Source: Sphingobium herbicidovorans | GTDB lineage: Bacteria > Pseudomonadota > Alphaproteobacteria > Sphingomonadales > Sphingomonadaceae | Length of the DNA: 64,000 nt | NCBI RefSeq assembly: GCF_002080435.1 | Contig: NZ_CP020538.1 | Location: 2,661,501 to 2,725,500, forward strand | Reading direction: 5' to 3' | Part shown: positions 34,081 through 42,840 of the stretch, piece after piece | How the letters are laid out: every line of letters begins with the position of its first letter | How positions within the stretch are numbered: position 1 is the first letter of the stretch | Notes under the pieces: model-generated | What the model was told of the DNA's origin: nothing | The model's input: only the letters and a program-made list of their open reading frames with translations | The model's database searches: none | Made by a program: the position numbers and the translations under genes

Positions 34081-34278
34081 TCATCGTTTGAATAACGCCT
34101 CGGCACTTGCTTTGTGGTTAACGGCGTTTTCAATTTTTGATCGGGTTCGGGCGATTTCGCCCTCCAGCGCCTTGATCCGCGCTTCCAGATCGGCAACGGA
34201 CAGCGGACCCAAATCCTGTCGAAGCAGTTGGGCCAGCGGATCATCAACCTTGCGAGGCAGATCGTTGTCCATGTCCAT
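34081..34278 (-). CDS. DUF1192 protein
   Basis: The 65-residue product (DDPLAQLLRQDLGPLSVADLEARIKALEGEIARTRSKIENAVNHKASAEALF) is a short coiled coil and matches DUF1192, common in alphaproteobacteria. Function unknown. Divergent from the quinone oxidoreductase gene. Confidence 0.88.
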   Translation of the reverse strand: MDMDNDLPRKVDDPLAQLLRQDLGPLSVADLEARIKALEGEIARTRSKIENAVNHKASAEALFKR

Positions 34279-34379
34279 GAATGCCAATGTTGACCGTGAA
34301 GGCTGGTCTGTCAATAAGGCGCTTGAGCCGCTGGTTGAATATTGGTGCGGCGCAACATCGTTGCTGGGGGACAGCCATC

Positions 34380-35384
34380 ATGGCGGTTGATAACGCACTG
34401 CCCGACGAAATGACGGCGATCGCCATTTCCGTCCCGGGCGGTCCCGAAGCATTGGCGCCGGAGCGGCGCCCGCTGCCTGTTCCAGCCGCCGACGAAGTCC
34501 TGATCCGTGTCGCCGCCGCTGGCGTGAACCGGCCCGATGTGATGCAGCGGCAGGGCAAATATCCGCCTCCTCCGGGAGCGTCCGACATACCGGGTCTGGA
34601 GGTTTCGGGGACGGTCGTCGCAGCCGGCGGCAACGCCGAGCGGCTGATCGGGCAGCGTGTGTGCGCGCTGCTGTCCGGCGGAGGCTATGCCGAATTTGCA
34701 GTGGCGCCAGCGGGGCAGTGCTTGCCCGTGCCGGATCATTATGATCTGGTGGAGGCAGCGGCGCTCCCCGAAACGCTCTTCACCGTTTGGACCAACCTGT
34801 TCGAACGCGCTTATGTCGTCGGCGGCGAAACCGTATTGGTGCATGGCGGGACGAGCGGCATCGGCACCATGGCGATTTCGCTGTGCCGGCTGTTCGATGT
34901 CCGCATCATCGTTACGTGCGGCAGCGACGCCAAATGCGAACAGGCAAAGGCGTGGGGCGCGCACCACGCCATCAATTATCGCGAGCAGGATTTCGTCGAG
35001 GAAGTGAGCCGGATTACCGGTGGTCAGGGCGTGCAGGCGGTGCTGGACATGGTGGGTGGCGATTATGTGCCGCGCAACCTTCAGTGCCTGGGCGACGATG
35101 GCCGCCATGTGTCGATCGCGGTGCTGGGTGGGGCAAAGGCCAGCGTCTTTCTGCCAGCGGTCATGGCCAAGCGGCTGACGTTGACTGGATCGACATTGCG
35201 GCCCCGTTCCTCCGAGTTCAAAACTCTGGTGGCGGAAGAGCTGGTGCGCGAGGTCTGGCGCTTTGTCGAGCAGGGGCAATTGCGGCCTGCGATGGATCAA
35301 TGCTTCCCTCTTGCCGAAGCGGCGAAAGCACATGCGCGGATGGACGCAGGTGAGCATTTCGGAAAGATCGTGCTGATCGCCTGA
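34380..35384 (+). CDS. NAD(P)H-quinone oxidoreductase, PIG3-type zinc-free MDR
   Basis: The 334-residue product has the MDR fold: RVAAAGVNRPDVMQRQGKYPPPPGA, ETLFTVWTNLFERA, the nucleotide-binding HGGTSGIGTMAISL and VLDMVGGDYV. No structural zinc Cys set is visible. It reduces quinones with NADPH. A start at 34410 (MTAIAISVPGG) is an alternative. Confidence 0.92.
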   Translation: MAVDNALPDEMTAIAISVPGGPEALAPERRPLPVPAADEVLIRVAAAGVNRPDVMQRQGKYPPPPGASDIPGLEVSGTVVAAGGNAERLIGQRVCALLSGGGYAEFAVAPAGQCLPVPDHYDLVEAAALPETLFTVWTNLFERAYVVGGETVLVHGGTSGIGTMAISLCRLFDVRIIVTCGSDAKCEQAKAWGAHHAINYREQDFVEEVSRITGGQGVQAVLDMVGGDYVPRNLQCLGDDGRHVSIAVLGGAKASVFLPAVMAKRLTLTGSTLRPRSSEFKTLVAEELVREVWRFVEQGQLRPAMDQCFPLAEAAKAHARMDAGEHFGKIVLIA

Positions 35385-35484
35385 CCCTTCCCTGGTGTAG
35401 CATTTCCGTCACATCCGGCGCGGAGTTGTAACATTGCGCCGCTAAAGATCCGGTCCCGAGGACAATAGCTCCAGGGGCTGCATC

Positions 35485-36345
35485 ATGAACGCCATCACGC
35501 GCTTGCCATTTCTGGCGGATCTGGAAGAGGGCACGCATTGTCTCGACACACCAGAGAGGCCCGCGACCCGCCGTCGTTACCGCACCATCTGGATATCGGA
35601 CATCCACCTCGGCACGCGGGGTTGCAACGCGAAGATGCTGATCGATTTCCTCGACAGCGTCGATAGCGAGACCATGTATCTGGTCGGCGACATCATAGAT
35701 GGCTGGCGGCTCAAGAAGCGCTTCTATTGGCCCGCAGCGCATAATGACGTGGTTTGGCGCATAATGAAGCGCGCCAAGCGGGGCACACGCGTCGTCTATA
35801 TCCCCGGCAATCACGACGAAATGTTCCGCCAGTTCACGGGCCTCAATTTTGGCGGAGTGGAGATCCGGCGCAAGGCGATCCACGAGACCGCCGACGGGCG
35901 CAAGCTCCTCGTCCTGCATGGCGACGAGTTTGACACCATCATGCTTGCCCATCGCTGGCTGGCCTTTGTGGGAGACGCCGCTTACAGCATGCTGATGCGG
36001 CTGAACTTCGTGGTGAATGCCGTGCGGCAGCGCATGGGGCTGCCTTATTGGTCTCTCAGCAAGATGGCCAAGCACAAGGTCAAGAACGCCGTCGAGTTCA
36101 TTTCCCGTTTTGAAGAGGTGGTTTCGCATGAAGCCGGCGCGCGCGGCGTCGATGGCGTCGTGTGCGGCCATATCCACAATGCCGAGATGCGCGAGATCGG
36201 CGGGATCCAATATTATAATGACGGCGATTGGGTCGAAGGCTGCACGGCGCTGGTCGAACATTTCGACGGTAGTATGGAGGTGCTGCACTGGGCCGATGAG
36301 GTTGCGGCCCGCAGCGCTGGCGAGCAGGAGCTGCTGGCGGCGTGA
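35485..36345 (+). CDS. Metallophosphoesterase, UDP-2,3-diacylglucosamine diphosphatase-like
   Basis: The 286-residue protein has all calcineurin-type motifs: SDIHLGTRG (DxH), VGDIIDGW (GDxxD), IPGNHDE (GNHD), VLHGDEFD and GHIHNAEM. It resembles the LpxH-like phosphoesterases found beside a glycosyltransferase in alphaproteobacteria. Its stop overlaps the next start (TGATG), so the pair is one operon, likely for glycolipid or lipid A handling. Confidence 0.88.
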   Translation: MNAITRLPFLADLEEGTHCLDTPERPATRRRYRTIWISDIHLGTRGCNAKMLIDFLDSVDSETMYLVGDIIDGWRLKKRFYWPAAHNDVVWRIMKRAKRGTRVVYIPGNHDEMFRQFTGLNFGGVEIRRKAIHETADGRKLLVLHGDEFDTIMLAHRWLAFVGDAAYSMLMRLNFVVNAVRQRMGLPYWSLSKMAKHKVKNAVEFISRFEEVVSHEAGARGVDGVVCGHIHNAEMREIGGIQYYNDGDWVEGCTALVEHFDGSMEVLHWADEVAARSAGEQELLAA

Positions 36346-37372
36346 TGCGTATCGTCATCGTGACCGACGCCTGGCTTCCCCAGGTCAATGGCGTCGTGCG
36401 GACGCTTCAGACCATTCAGGCGGAGTTGGAGGCGAGGGGGCATCTGGTCAAGGTGATCTCCCCCGATCTCTATGGCTCCATTCCCTGTCCAACCTATCCG
36501 GAAATCCGGCTCGCCTTCGTCAGGTCGGGCGCGGTGGGGAAAGCGATTGCCGCGTTTCAGCCCGACGCTGTCCATCTGGCCACCGAAGGGCCACTCTGCC
36601 TGGCCGCGCGGCGCTGGTGTCTGCGTGGGGGGTGCCGTTCACCACTGCCTATCACACGCATTTCCCCGACTATGTCGCCCGCCGGACGGGGCTGCCCGCC
36701 CGCTGGTTCTGGTCCTATATCCGCTGGTTCCATGGTCCCGCCCAGGCGGTTCTGGTTTCGACAAAATCCGTCCGGCAGCAGCTCCGCTCCCATGGTTTGG
36801 CGCAGGTGCGCCCATGGGGCAGGGGCGTCGATCTTTCCGCATTCACGCCCGATGCGACGCCGCCAGAGTTGTTCGCGGGGTTGGCGCGCCCAATCCAGCT
36901 TTATGTGGGCCGCGTCGCGATAGAGAAGAATCTCGAGGCTTTCCTCGCCAGCGACCACCCCGGCAGCAAGGTCGTGGTGGGCGACGGTCCGGCGCGGGCG
37001 CAGCTGGAGCGGGCCTATCCGGACGCGCATTTCATGGGAGCGCTGTTCGCTGAAGAACTGGCGGGCGCTTACGCAGGCGCGGACGTTTTTGTATTTCCCA
37101 GCACGACCGACACGTTCGGCCTGGTGATGATTGAGGCGCTGGCCTGTGGTACGCCCGTCGCCGCCTATCCGGTGACCGGGCCGATCGACATCGTGACGCC
37201 GGAATGTGGCGCTTTGGCGGAGCGGTTGGACGATGCGATCGCCGCAGCCCTGCTGTGTGACCGTGCGGCCTGCGCGGCGCATGGGCGCAGCTTTAGCTGG
37301 CAACGCAGCGCGGATGAGTTCCTTACGGCGCTTCATTGCATCGACCCTGCCGTCATGGACAGTGCTGCCTGA
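36345..37372 (+). pseudogene. GT4-family glycosyltransferase, frameshifted
   Basis: The N-terminal part (MRIVIVTDAWLPQVNGVVRT to HLATEGPLCLAARRWCLRGG) is in one frame and the rest (GVPFTTAYHTHFPDYVARRTGLP onward, with QLYVGRVAIEKNLEAFL and PSTTDTFGLVMIEALACGTPVAAYP) is in another. One base added to the G6 run at 36627-36632 joins them into a normal protein of 342 residues. Related enzymes transfer mannose or glucose to lipids. The shift looks like a sequencing or assembly slip because both halves are fully conserved. Confidence 0.85.
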
Positions 37373-37421
37373 CGCTTTTCCTTGCTCCACGGGGCTCCAT
37401 GCACTATCTCGGATCGGGCGT

Positions 37422-37442
37422 GGCCGCCCTGCTTGGGCGGCC
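37422..37442 (+). terminator. Terminator-like hairpin before the TrcR gene
   Basis: GGCCGCCC-N5-GGGCGGCC, followed nine bases later by TTTTT (37450-37454). It ends the glycosyltransferase unit. Confidence 0.55.
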
Positions 37443-37471
37443 CTTGTCATTTTTAGTGCCGGAGAATCCCC

Positions 37472-38170
37472 GTGTCCCAGCCTCTCATGCCCCATGCGAC
37501 CGCCAGCTGGCTGGTCGACAATACTGCGCTGAGCTTTGATCAGATTGCGGAGTTTTGCGGGCTGCACATTCTGGAAGTGCAGGCGATCGCCGACGACACC
37601 GCCGGTATCAAATATACCGGCCGCGACCCCGTCCGCGCGCATGAGATCACCATGGAGGAAATCCACAAGGGTGAAGCGAACCCGGACTATCGCCTGAAGA
37701 TGCTGAAAGGCCCCGAGCCTGTCCGCCGTACCAAGGGCCCGCGCTATACCCCGGTTTCCAAGCGCCAGGACAAGCCCGACGGCATCGCCTGGATCCTGCG
37801 CAACCATCCCGAGATTTCGGACGGGGCGATCGGCAAGCTGATCGGCACCACCCGCACCACCATCGCCGCGATCCGCGACCGCACGCATTGGAACATTTCC
37901 AACATCGTGCCGAAGGACCCGGTGACGCTGGGCCTGTGTTCGCAGCGTGAACTGGACGCGCTGGTGACGAAGGCCGCGAAGAAGGCCGGTATCGAAGCGC
38001 CGACCGATTCCCGACTGGACGGTGACCGTGAGGCGCTGATCGAAGAGCTGCGCCGCGAACGTGACGATGCCGCTCGCCGGGCCGAGGAAGCGTTGAAGAG
38101 CGAATCCGAACTGATTTCCGGCACCGCCACCATCCTGGATCCGTTCAGCAATAACCAGGGTCAGGTTTGA
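37472..38170 (+). CDS. TrcR-type cell cycle regulator (DUF1013)
   Basis: The 232-residue protein has the DUF1013 signature from the start (MPHATASWLVDNTALSFDQIAEFCGLHILEVQAIADD) and a conserved middle (PDGIAWILRNHPEISDGAIGKLIGTT), with a C-terminal coiled coil. Alphaproteobacterial homologues are annotated as cell cycle transcriptional regulators. GTG 37472 has GGAGA upstream; ATG 37487 is an alternative. Confidence 0.92.
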   Translation: MSQPLMPHATASWLVDNTALSFDQIAEFCGLHILEVQAIADDTAGIKYTGRDPVRAHEITMEEIHKGEANPDYRLKMLKGPEPVRRTKGPRYTPVSKRQDKPDGIAWILRNHPEISDGAIGKLIGTTRTTIAAIRDRTHWNISNIVPKDPVTLGLCSQRELDALVTKAAKKAGIEAPTDSRLDGDREALIEELRRERDDAARRAEEALKSESELISGTATILDPFSNNQGQV

Positions 38171-38250
38171 TCCTTTAAGGTCATCCCGACATCAAGGCTG
38201 TCCGGCAACAGGCGGTCTTGATGTCAGGACGCGCTGCGCCGCATTACCTG

Positions 38251-38268
38251 CTTTACGCTTGCGTAAAG
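38251..38268. promoter_or_regulatory. Perfect palindromic operator upstream of the acyl-CoA ligase
   Basis: CTTTACGCTTGCGTAAAG has perfect 8-base arms and ends 25 bases before the ligase ATG. It resembles the LiuR-type consensus (TTTACGTnnACGTAAA) known for fatty and branched-chain acid catabolism in proteobacteria. Binding is inferred. Confidence 0.65.
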
Positions 38269-38293
38269 CAACTGCCTCACATACACCTTGTGC

Positions 38294-40000
38294 ATGGAGA
38301 GCAGCGATAAGGTCTGGCAGGACCGCTATAATCATCCCGTTCCCTGGGATCAGTCCTTTCCTCCCATGTCGATGGTGGACATGGTCGTGGACAGCGCGAC
38401 GGCCAATCCCGACGCGGTGATGATCGATTTCATGGGTCGCAAGACGACCTATGGCGACATGCTCCATACCATCCGCCGCATCGCCAAGGGGTTGCAGGAT
38501 ATGGGCGTGCGGAAGGGAGACCGGGTGGGTCTCTACCTTCCCAACGTGCCCCATTATGTCGCGGCCTATTATGGGGCGATGATGGCTGGTGCGACCGTCG
38601 TTAACTTCTCCCCCCTCTATACCGCTGCCGAGCTGGAACATCAGGTCGAGGACAGCGGAACGAAGATCCTCTTCACCTTGTCCGCCGCCGCATTGCTGCC
38701 CACCGCGCAAGAGGTGCTCGACAACAGCAGTCTTGAACGGTTGATCGTCGGGTGCGTGGCAGAGGCGCTGCCGCCCGCCAAATCCGTACTCTTTCGCATA
38801 TTCAAGCGCAGCGAAACCGCGCCTGTGCCGCATGACCCGCGCGTTACCAACTATTCCGACCTGCTGCGCCACGGAGAGAATCCGGCGCCGGTCGATATTG
38901 ATCCGGTCAACGATGTCGCCTTGCTGCAATATACCGGAGGGACCACGGGGCGTCCCAAGGGCGCCATGCTGACGCATCAGAACCTGACCGCCAATGCTCG
39001 CCAGATTCGCCTGATCGATCCGCATCCCGAACTGGTCGATCGCATCATCGCGGTGCTCCCGTTCTTCCACGTGTTCGCCAACACCTGCGTCCTTAACCGG
39101 ACGGTGTTGAATGGCGGGGAAATGGTGATGCTGCCGCGCTTCGAAGCGGTGCAGGTGCTGGCCGCGATCCAGCGGACCGGCCCTACCTCAATGCCGGGCG
39201 TGCCAACCATGTATCAGGCGCTGCTGGATCATCCGGCAACGCCCAACATCGACTTTTCCTCGCTGCGTCTGTGCATCTCCGGCGGCGCGCCGCTGCCGCT
39301 TGAACTCAAGCATCGGTTCGAGGCCGTGACAGGCGCAAAGCTGTGCGAGGGCTATGGCCTTACCGAAAGCAGTCCGGTCGTCTGCTCCAATCCCTATGAG
39401 GGTCTGAACAAGGCGGGCACGGTGGGCCAGCCCGTTCCTGGTACGCATGTGAAGCTGGTCAATCGGGAGGATCCGACCCGCCCGCCGCCGCCCGGAGAGC
39501 CGGGTGAGCTGGTTTTTTCAGGCCCGCAGATCATGAAAGGCTATTGGCAGAGGCCCGACGCGGACAAGGAAGTTTTCGTCGATGGCTGGCTGCGCACCGG
39601 CGACGTCGGGCTGATCGACGAAGACGGCTATGTGAAGATCGTCGATCGTTTGAAGGACATGATTGCGGTGGGCGGCTTCAAGGTTTTCCCGAGCCAGGTC
39701 GAGGAGGTCCTCTACCATCATCCCTCCGTCAAGGAAGCGCTCGTCATCGGCATTCCCGACGCCTATCGCGGGGAATGTCCCAAGGCTTTCGTCACGCTTC
39801 AGGAAGGGACGGAGATTGACGGCGAGGGGCTGAAGGCGTGGCTTAATCCGCAGTTGGGCAAGCATGAGAAAGTCTGCGAGGTGGAGGTTCGACTGAACCT
39901 GCCCAAGACGCTTGTCGGCAAGCTGTCACGCAAGGAACTGGTTGCCGAAGAACGCGCCAAGGCCGAGCGAGCAGCCGGACAGGCTGGAACCGCCGCCTGA
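38294..40000 (+). CDS. Long-chain fatty-acid--CoA ligase
   Basis: The 568-residue adenylate-forming enzyme has the AMP-binding motif YTGGTTGRPKGAML, CEGYGLTESSPV, and DGWLRTGDVGLIDEDGYVKIVDRLKDMI near the C-terminus. It activates fatty acids for beta-oxidation. The C-terminal tail is Ala-rich. Start taken at the ATG 38294; a TTG six bases earlier is in frame. Confidence 0.94.
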   Translation: MESSDKVWQDRYNHPVPWDQSFPPMSMVDMVVDSATANPDAVMIDFMGRKTTYGDMLHTIRRIAKGLQDMGVRKGDRVGLYLPNVPHYVAAYYGAMMAGATVVNFSPLYTAAELEHQVEDSGTKILFTLSAAALLPTAQEVLDNSSLERLIVGCVAEALPPAKSVLFRIFKRSETAPVPHDPRVTNYSDLLRHGENPAPVDIDPVNDVALLQYTGGTTGRPKGAMLTHQNLTANARQIRLIDPHPELVDRIIAVLPFFHVFANTCVLNRTVLNGGEMVMLPRFEAVQVLAAIQRTGPTSMPGVPTMYQALLDHPATPNIDFSSLRLCISGGAPLPLELKHRFEAVTGAKLCEGYGLTESSPVVCSNPYEGLNKAGTVGQPVPGTHVKLVNREDPTRPPPPGEPGELVFSGPQIMKGYWQRPDADKEVFVDGWLRTGDVGLIDEDGYVKIVDRLKDMIAVGGFKVFPSQVEEVLYHHPSVKEALVIGIPDAYRGECPKAFVTLQEGTEIDGEGLKAWLNPQLGKHEKVCEVEVRLNLPKTLVGKLSRKELVAEERAKAERAAGQAGTAA

Positions 40001-40042
40001 TCGCACCTATGTTCCGGCGCCAGGCAGAATAAGGACAGGCAA

Positions 40043-40576
40043 ATGGCGCAAGACATCGCGACGCTGGCAGGCGGCTGCTTCTGGTGTACCGAAGCGGTGT
40101 ACCAAAATCTGAAGGGCGTCCAGGCAGTCGAAAGCGGCTATATTGGGGGGCAGCGACCCAATCCGACCTATGAGCAGGTATGCTCTGGAGCGACAGGCCA
40201 TGCCGAGGCGATCCGCATCACCTACGACCCGCAGGTGATTTCCTACGGCGATCTGCTCGACATCTTCTTTGCGACGCATGATCCCACGACGTTGAACCGG
40301 CAGGGTAATGACGTGGGCACCCAATATCGCTCGGCCATCTTTCCCCGTTCGTCCGAGCAGGAGGCCGAGGCAAGAGCCGCGATTGCGCGCGCGCAGCCCG
40401 ATCATGGCAGCCCCATCGTCACGACCATCGAAGCCGACGCGCCCTGGTATCCGGCCGAGGACTATCACCAGAAATATTGGGAGCGCGCAGGAGATCGGAA
40501 CCCCTATTGCATGGCGGTCATCCCACCCAAGCTCGCCAAGCTGCGCAAGGGGTTTGCTGAGCGGATCGAGGGCTAG
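40043..40576 (+). CDS. msrA: Peptide methionine-S-sulfoxide reductase MsrA
   Basis: The 177-residue enzyme has the catalytic motif GGCFWC (nucleophile Cys12), [24 protein letters not shown], and [23 protein letters not shown], all diagnostic. It repairs oxidised methionine. AAGGACAG lies upstream. Confidence 0.96.
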   Translation: MAQDIATLAGGCFWCTEAVYQNLKGVQAVESGYIGGQRPNPTYEQVCSGATGHAEAIRITYDPQVISYGDLLDIFFATHDPTTLNRQGNDVGTQYRSAIFPRSSEQEAEARAAIARAQPDHGSPIVTTIEADAPWYPAEDYHQKYWERAGDRNPYCMAVIPPKLAKLRKGFAERIEG

Positions 40577-40684
40577 ACCGGCCATGTAGACCGCCGCAAG
40601 GGGTTGGCTGCATCCCCCTTTCCGCCTAGGGTGGGGTTAATCCCGGCAGTTTCATCCTGCATCAAGTGTTTCAGAGGGCTCCGA

Positions 40685-40951
40685 GTGCGCGTAATTTATT
40701 CATTGGCTGCGGCCGGGGTCATGCTGATGCTGCCTGGCTGCATTGCGAAGACGGCGCTGGACGTCGCGACCATGCCGGTGCGCGCTGGAGCGCAGGCTGC
40801 TGACTGGGCGACCACCAGTCAGGACGAAGCTGACCGTAATTATGGCCGTCGCATGCGTGAGCAGGAGGCGCGGGAGAGCCGGGAACGCAAGAAGGCGGAA
40901 GAACAGCGCCGCCGCGAATGCCGGCGCGCCGGTTACAAGGATTGCGGCTGA
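40685..40951 (+). CDS. Small lipoprotein
   Basis: The 88-residue product begins with a GTG and a lipoprotein signal (RVIYSLAAAGVMLMLPGC), followed by an acidic-basic helical tail (EQEARESRERKKAEEQRRREC). Function unknown. A longer frame from 40604 would hide the signal. Confidence 0.65.
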   Translation: MRVIYSLAAAGVMLMLPGCIAKTALDVATMPVRAGAQAADWATTSQDEADRNYGRRMREQEARESRERKKAEEQRRRECRRAGYKDCG

Positions 40952-40957
40952 CCTGCT

Positions 40958-41911
40958 TTAGGCTGCCGCCCTTTGCAGCCGGTCGTTGATCGCGATCCCG
41001 ATACCCGCATCGGGTATCGGTGCAACAGCGATCTGCGTGGCCGCGCTTGCATCAGCGATATGCAGGGCGGCGAACAGATTGGCAGCTGCTTCCTGCACAT
41101 CGGCATCGGGGCTGAGGTTGATATTGCAGGGCATCAATCCGAAACCGATCAGATATTCGTCCTTTTCAGCCTTCAGCGCGTTGAGCCGAACCGGCTTTGA
41201 CGGCGCATAATGGCTCTCCAGCTGACCGGGGGCTTCGATCTTTTCATCGCCGCTGGTCACCACGGCAAGCCCCGTCGCCTGTTCCAGCATCTGTGCCGTG
41301 ACCGGCCCGGGCCGCAGCAATCTTATGCGGTCAGCCTCAGGCGCGACAATCGTGGATTCCAGCCCTTCGCTGGTCGGCCCTTCATCCAGGATCAGCCGCA
41401 CCTTGCCATTCAGGCTGGCGAGAACATGTTCCGCCCGCGTCGGGCTGATCGCGCCGCTGCGATTGGCAGAGGGTGCGGCGAGCGGGCGTCCGCTTTCCCG
41501 GATCAGTGCGCGCATTGCGGGGTGGGCAGGCAGTCGGAGCGCCACCGTCGGCAGTCCCGCCATCACGAGGGGCGACAACCCGCTTGTGTCCCGCACCGGC
41601 AACACCATTGTCAGCGCGCCCGGCCAGAAGCGTGCGGCTAGCTTTTCCGCCACGGGCGAAAAGACCGCAAGCTGCTCCGCCATTTCCTTGTCCGCGACAT
41701 GAACGATCAGCGGGTTGAAGCTCGGTCGCCCCTTGGCGCTGTAGATTGCCGCGACGGCGCTGGAATCCGTCGCATCGGCGGCGAGGCCATAGACGGTTTC
41801 CGTCGGCACCGCGACCGGCTCGCCTGCTCGAATCAGCAGCGCGGCTTCGCGTAGAGCCTCCCTGCCATAAGGACAGATCCGGGTGGAAAAGGCAGGATTT
41901 GGGATGGTCAC
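40958..41911 (-). CDS. L-threonylcarbamoyladenylate synthase with Sua5 domain
   Basis: The 317-residue enzyme makes threonylcarbamoyl-AMP for tRNA t6A37. Visible: IRAGEPVAVPTETVYGLAADA, SAKGRPSFNPLIVHV, FWPGALTMVLP, RPLAAPSANRSGAISPTRAEHV in the YrdC domain, then a C-terminal Sua5 domain (GQLESHYAPSKPVRL). GTG start at 41911; the frame extends upstream but the extra part is not family-like. Confidence 0.93.
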   Translation of the reverse strand: MTIPNPAFSTRICPYGREALREAALLIRAGEPVAVPTETVYGLAADATDSSAVAAIYSAKGRPSFNPLIVHVADKEMAEQLAVFSPVAEKLAARFWPGALTMVLPVRDTSGLSPLVMAGLPTVALRLPAHPAMRALIRESGRPLAAPSANRSGAISPTRAEHVLASLNGKVRLILDEGPTSEGLESTIVAPEADRIRLLRPGPVTAQMLEQATGLAVVTSGDEKIEAPGQLESHYAPSKPVRLNALKAEKDEYLIGFGLMPCNINLSPDADVQEAAANLFAALHIADASAATQIAVAPIPDAGIGIAINDRLQRAAA

Positions 41912-42021
41912 GGCCCCAGCGGTATAAGCTCGACCGCAGGAGAGTAAAAGACCATTACTACAGCAGAATGACAGGAACTTGACCGCTTGCCGGGGCTGGG
42001 GAGGGGGGCTAAGCCCGGCCC

Positions 42022-42840
42022 ATGAACGACAACCTCCTGAGCCGCATTGCCGAAGCACTCGAACGGATCGCGCCGCCGCCCGCCCGTTCGGCGGACCTTG
42101 CCGCCGCTCCAGCCTATGTGTGGGATGGCGTGGCGATCCAGGCGGTCGAAGCATTTGCGCCGGTTGATTATGACCTGCTGACCGGTATCGACATGCAAAA
42201 GGAGACGCTGCTTGAAAACACGCGCCGCCATGCCGCTGGTCATGCCGCGCATGACGTCCTCCTCTGGGGCGCGCGAGGGACTGGCAAGTCGGCGGTTGTC
42301 GCCGCCGTTGTCGATCGGCTTCAGCGTGGGGGCGAGGATGTCGCCTTGTTGCAATGTGCGATAGATGAGCTGGGCAGCCTGCCGCGCCTGTTCTCATTGC
42401 TGCGCGCCACGCAACGCCCGTTTATTCTGTTCCTCGATGATCTTGGCTTCGACGAAAATGGCGTGGGCGATGCGCGGGCGCTGCGCTCGCTTTTACAGGG
42501 TGGTACAGCCGCGCGCCCGGCCAATGTCCGCCTCTATGTGACATCCAATCGCCGCCACATCGTTCCGCGCCATCTTTCCGAACAGGATGATCCCGTCAAT
42601 CCACGCGACGTCATCGACGACAAGATGGCGTTGTCCGATCGCTTCGGCCTTAGCCTGGGCTTCCATGCCATGGACCAGGATGCCTATGTCGATATCGTGA
42701 GCGGCTATGCGGCCAGCCTTGGCCTGACCTTCGATCCGCTTGAGGCCATCCAGTGGGCGACCCAGCGGGGCAGCCGGTCCGGCCGTGTCGCCTGGCAATA
42801 TGTGGTTGAACTTGCGGGGCGCAACGGCATCGCCATCTGA
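42022..42840 (+). CDS. DUF815 AAA-type ATPase
   Basis: The 272-residue protein has Walker A (LLWGARGTGKSAVV), Walker B (FILFLDDLGF) and sensor-like VRLYVTSNRRHIVPRH. DUF815 proteins are predicted ATPases of unknown role. It converges with the sorbosone dehydrogenase gene, whose stop abuts. Confidence 0.9.
   Translation: MNDNLLSRIAEALERIAPPPARSADLAAAPAYVWDGVAIQAVEAFAPVDYDLLTGIDMQKETLLENTRRHAAGHAAHDVLLWGARGTGKSAVVAAVVDRLQRGGEDVALLQCAIDELGSLPRLFSLLRATQRPFILFLDDLGFDENGVGDARALRSLLQGGTAARPANVRLYVTSNRRHIVPRHLSEQDDPVNPRDVIDDKMALSDRFGLSLGFHAMDQDAYVDIVSGYAASLGLTFDPLEAIQWATQRGSRSGRVAWQYVVELAGRNGIAI

Noticed and set aside
36017..37372. A 451-codon open frame that could be taken as one glycosyltransferase gene
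   Set aside because: Its first 200 codons are a shadow of the metallophosphoesterase and of the true glycosyltransferase N-terminus; the real gene starts at 36345 in another frame and shifts at the G6 run.
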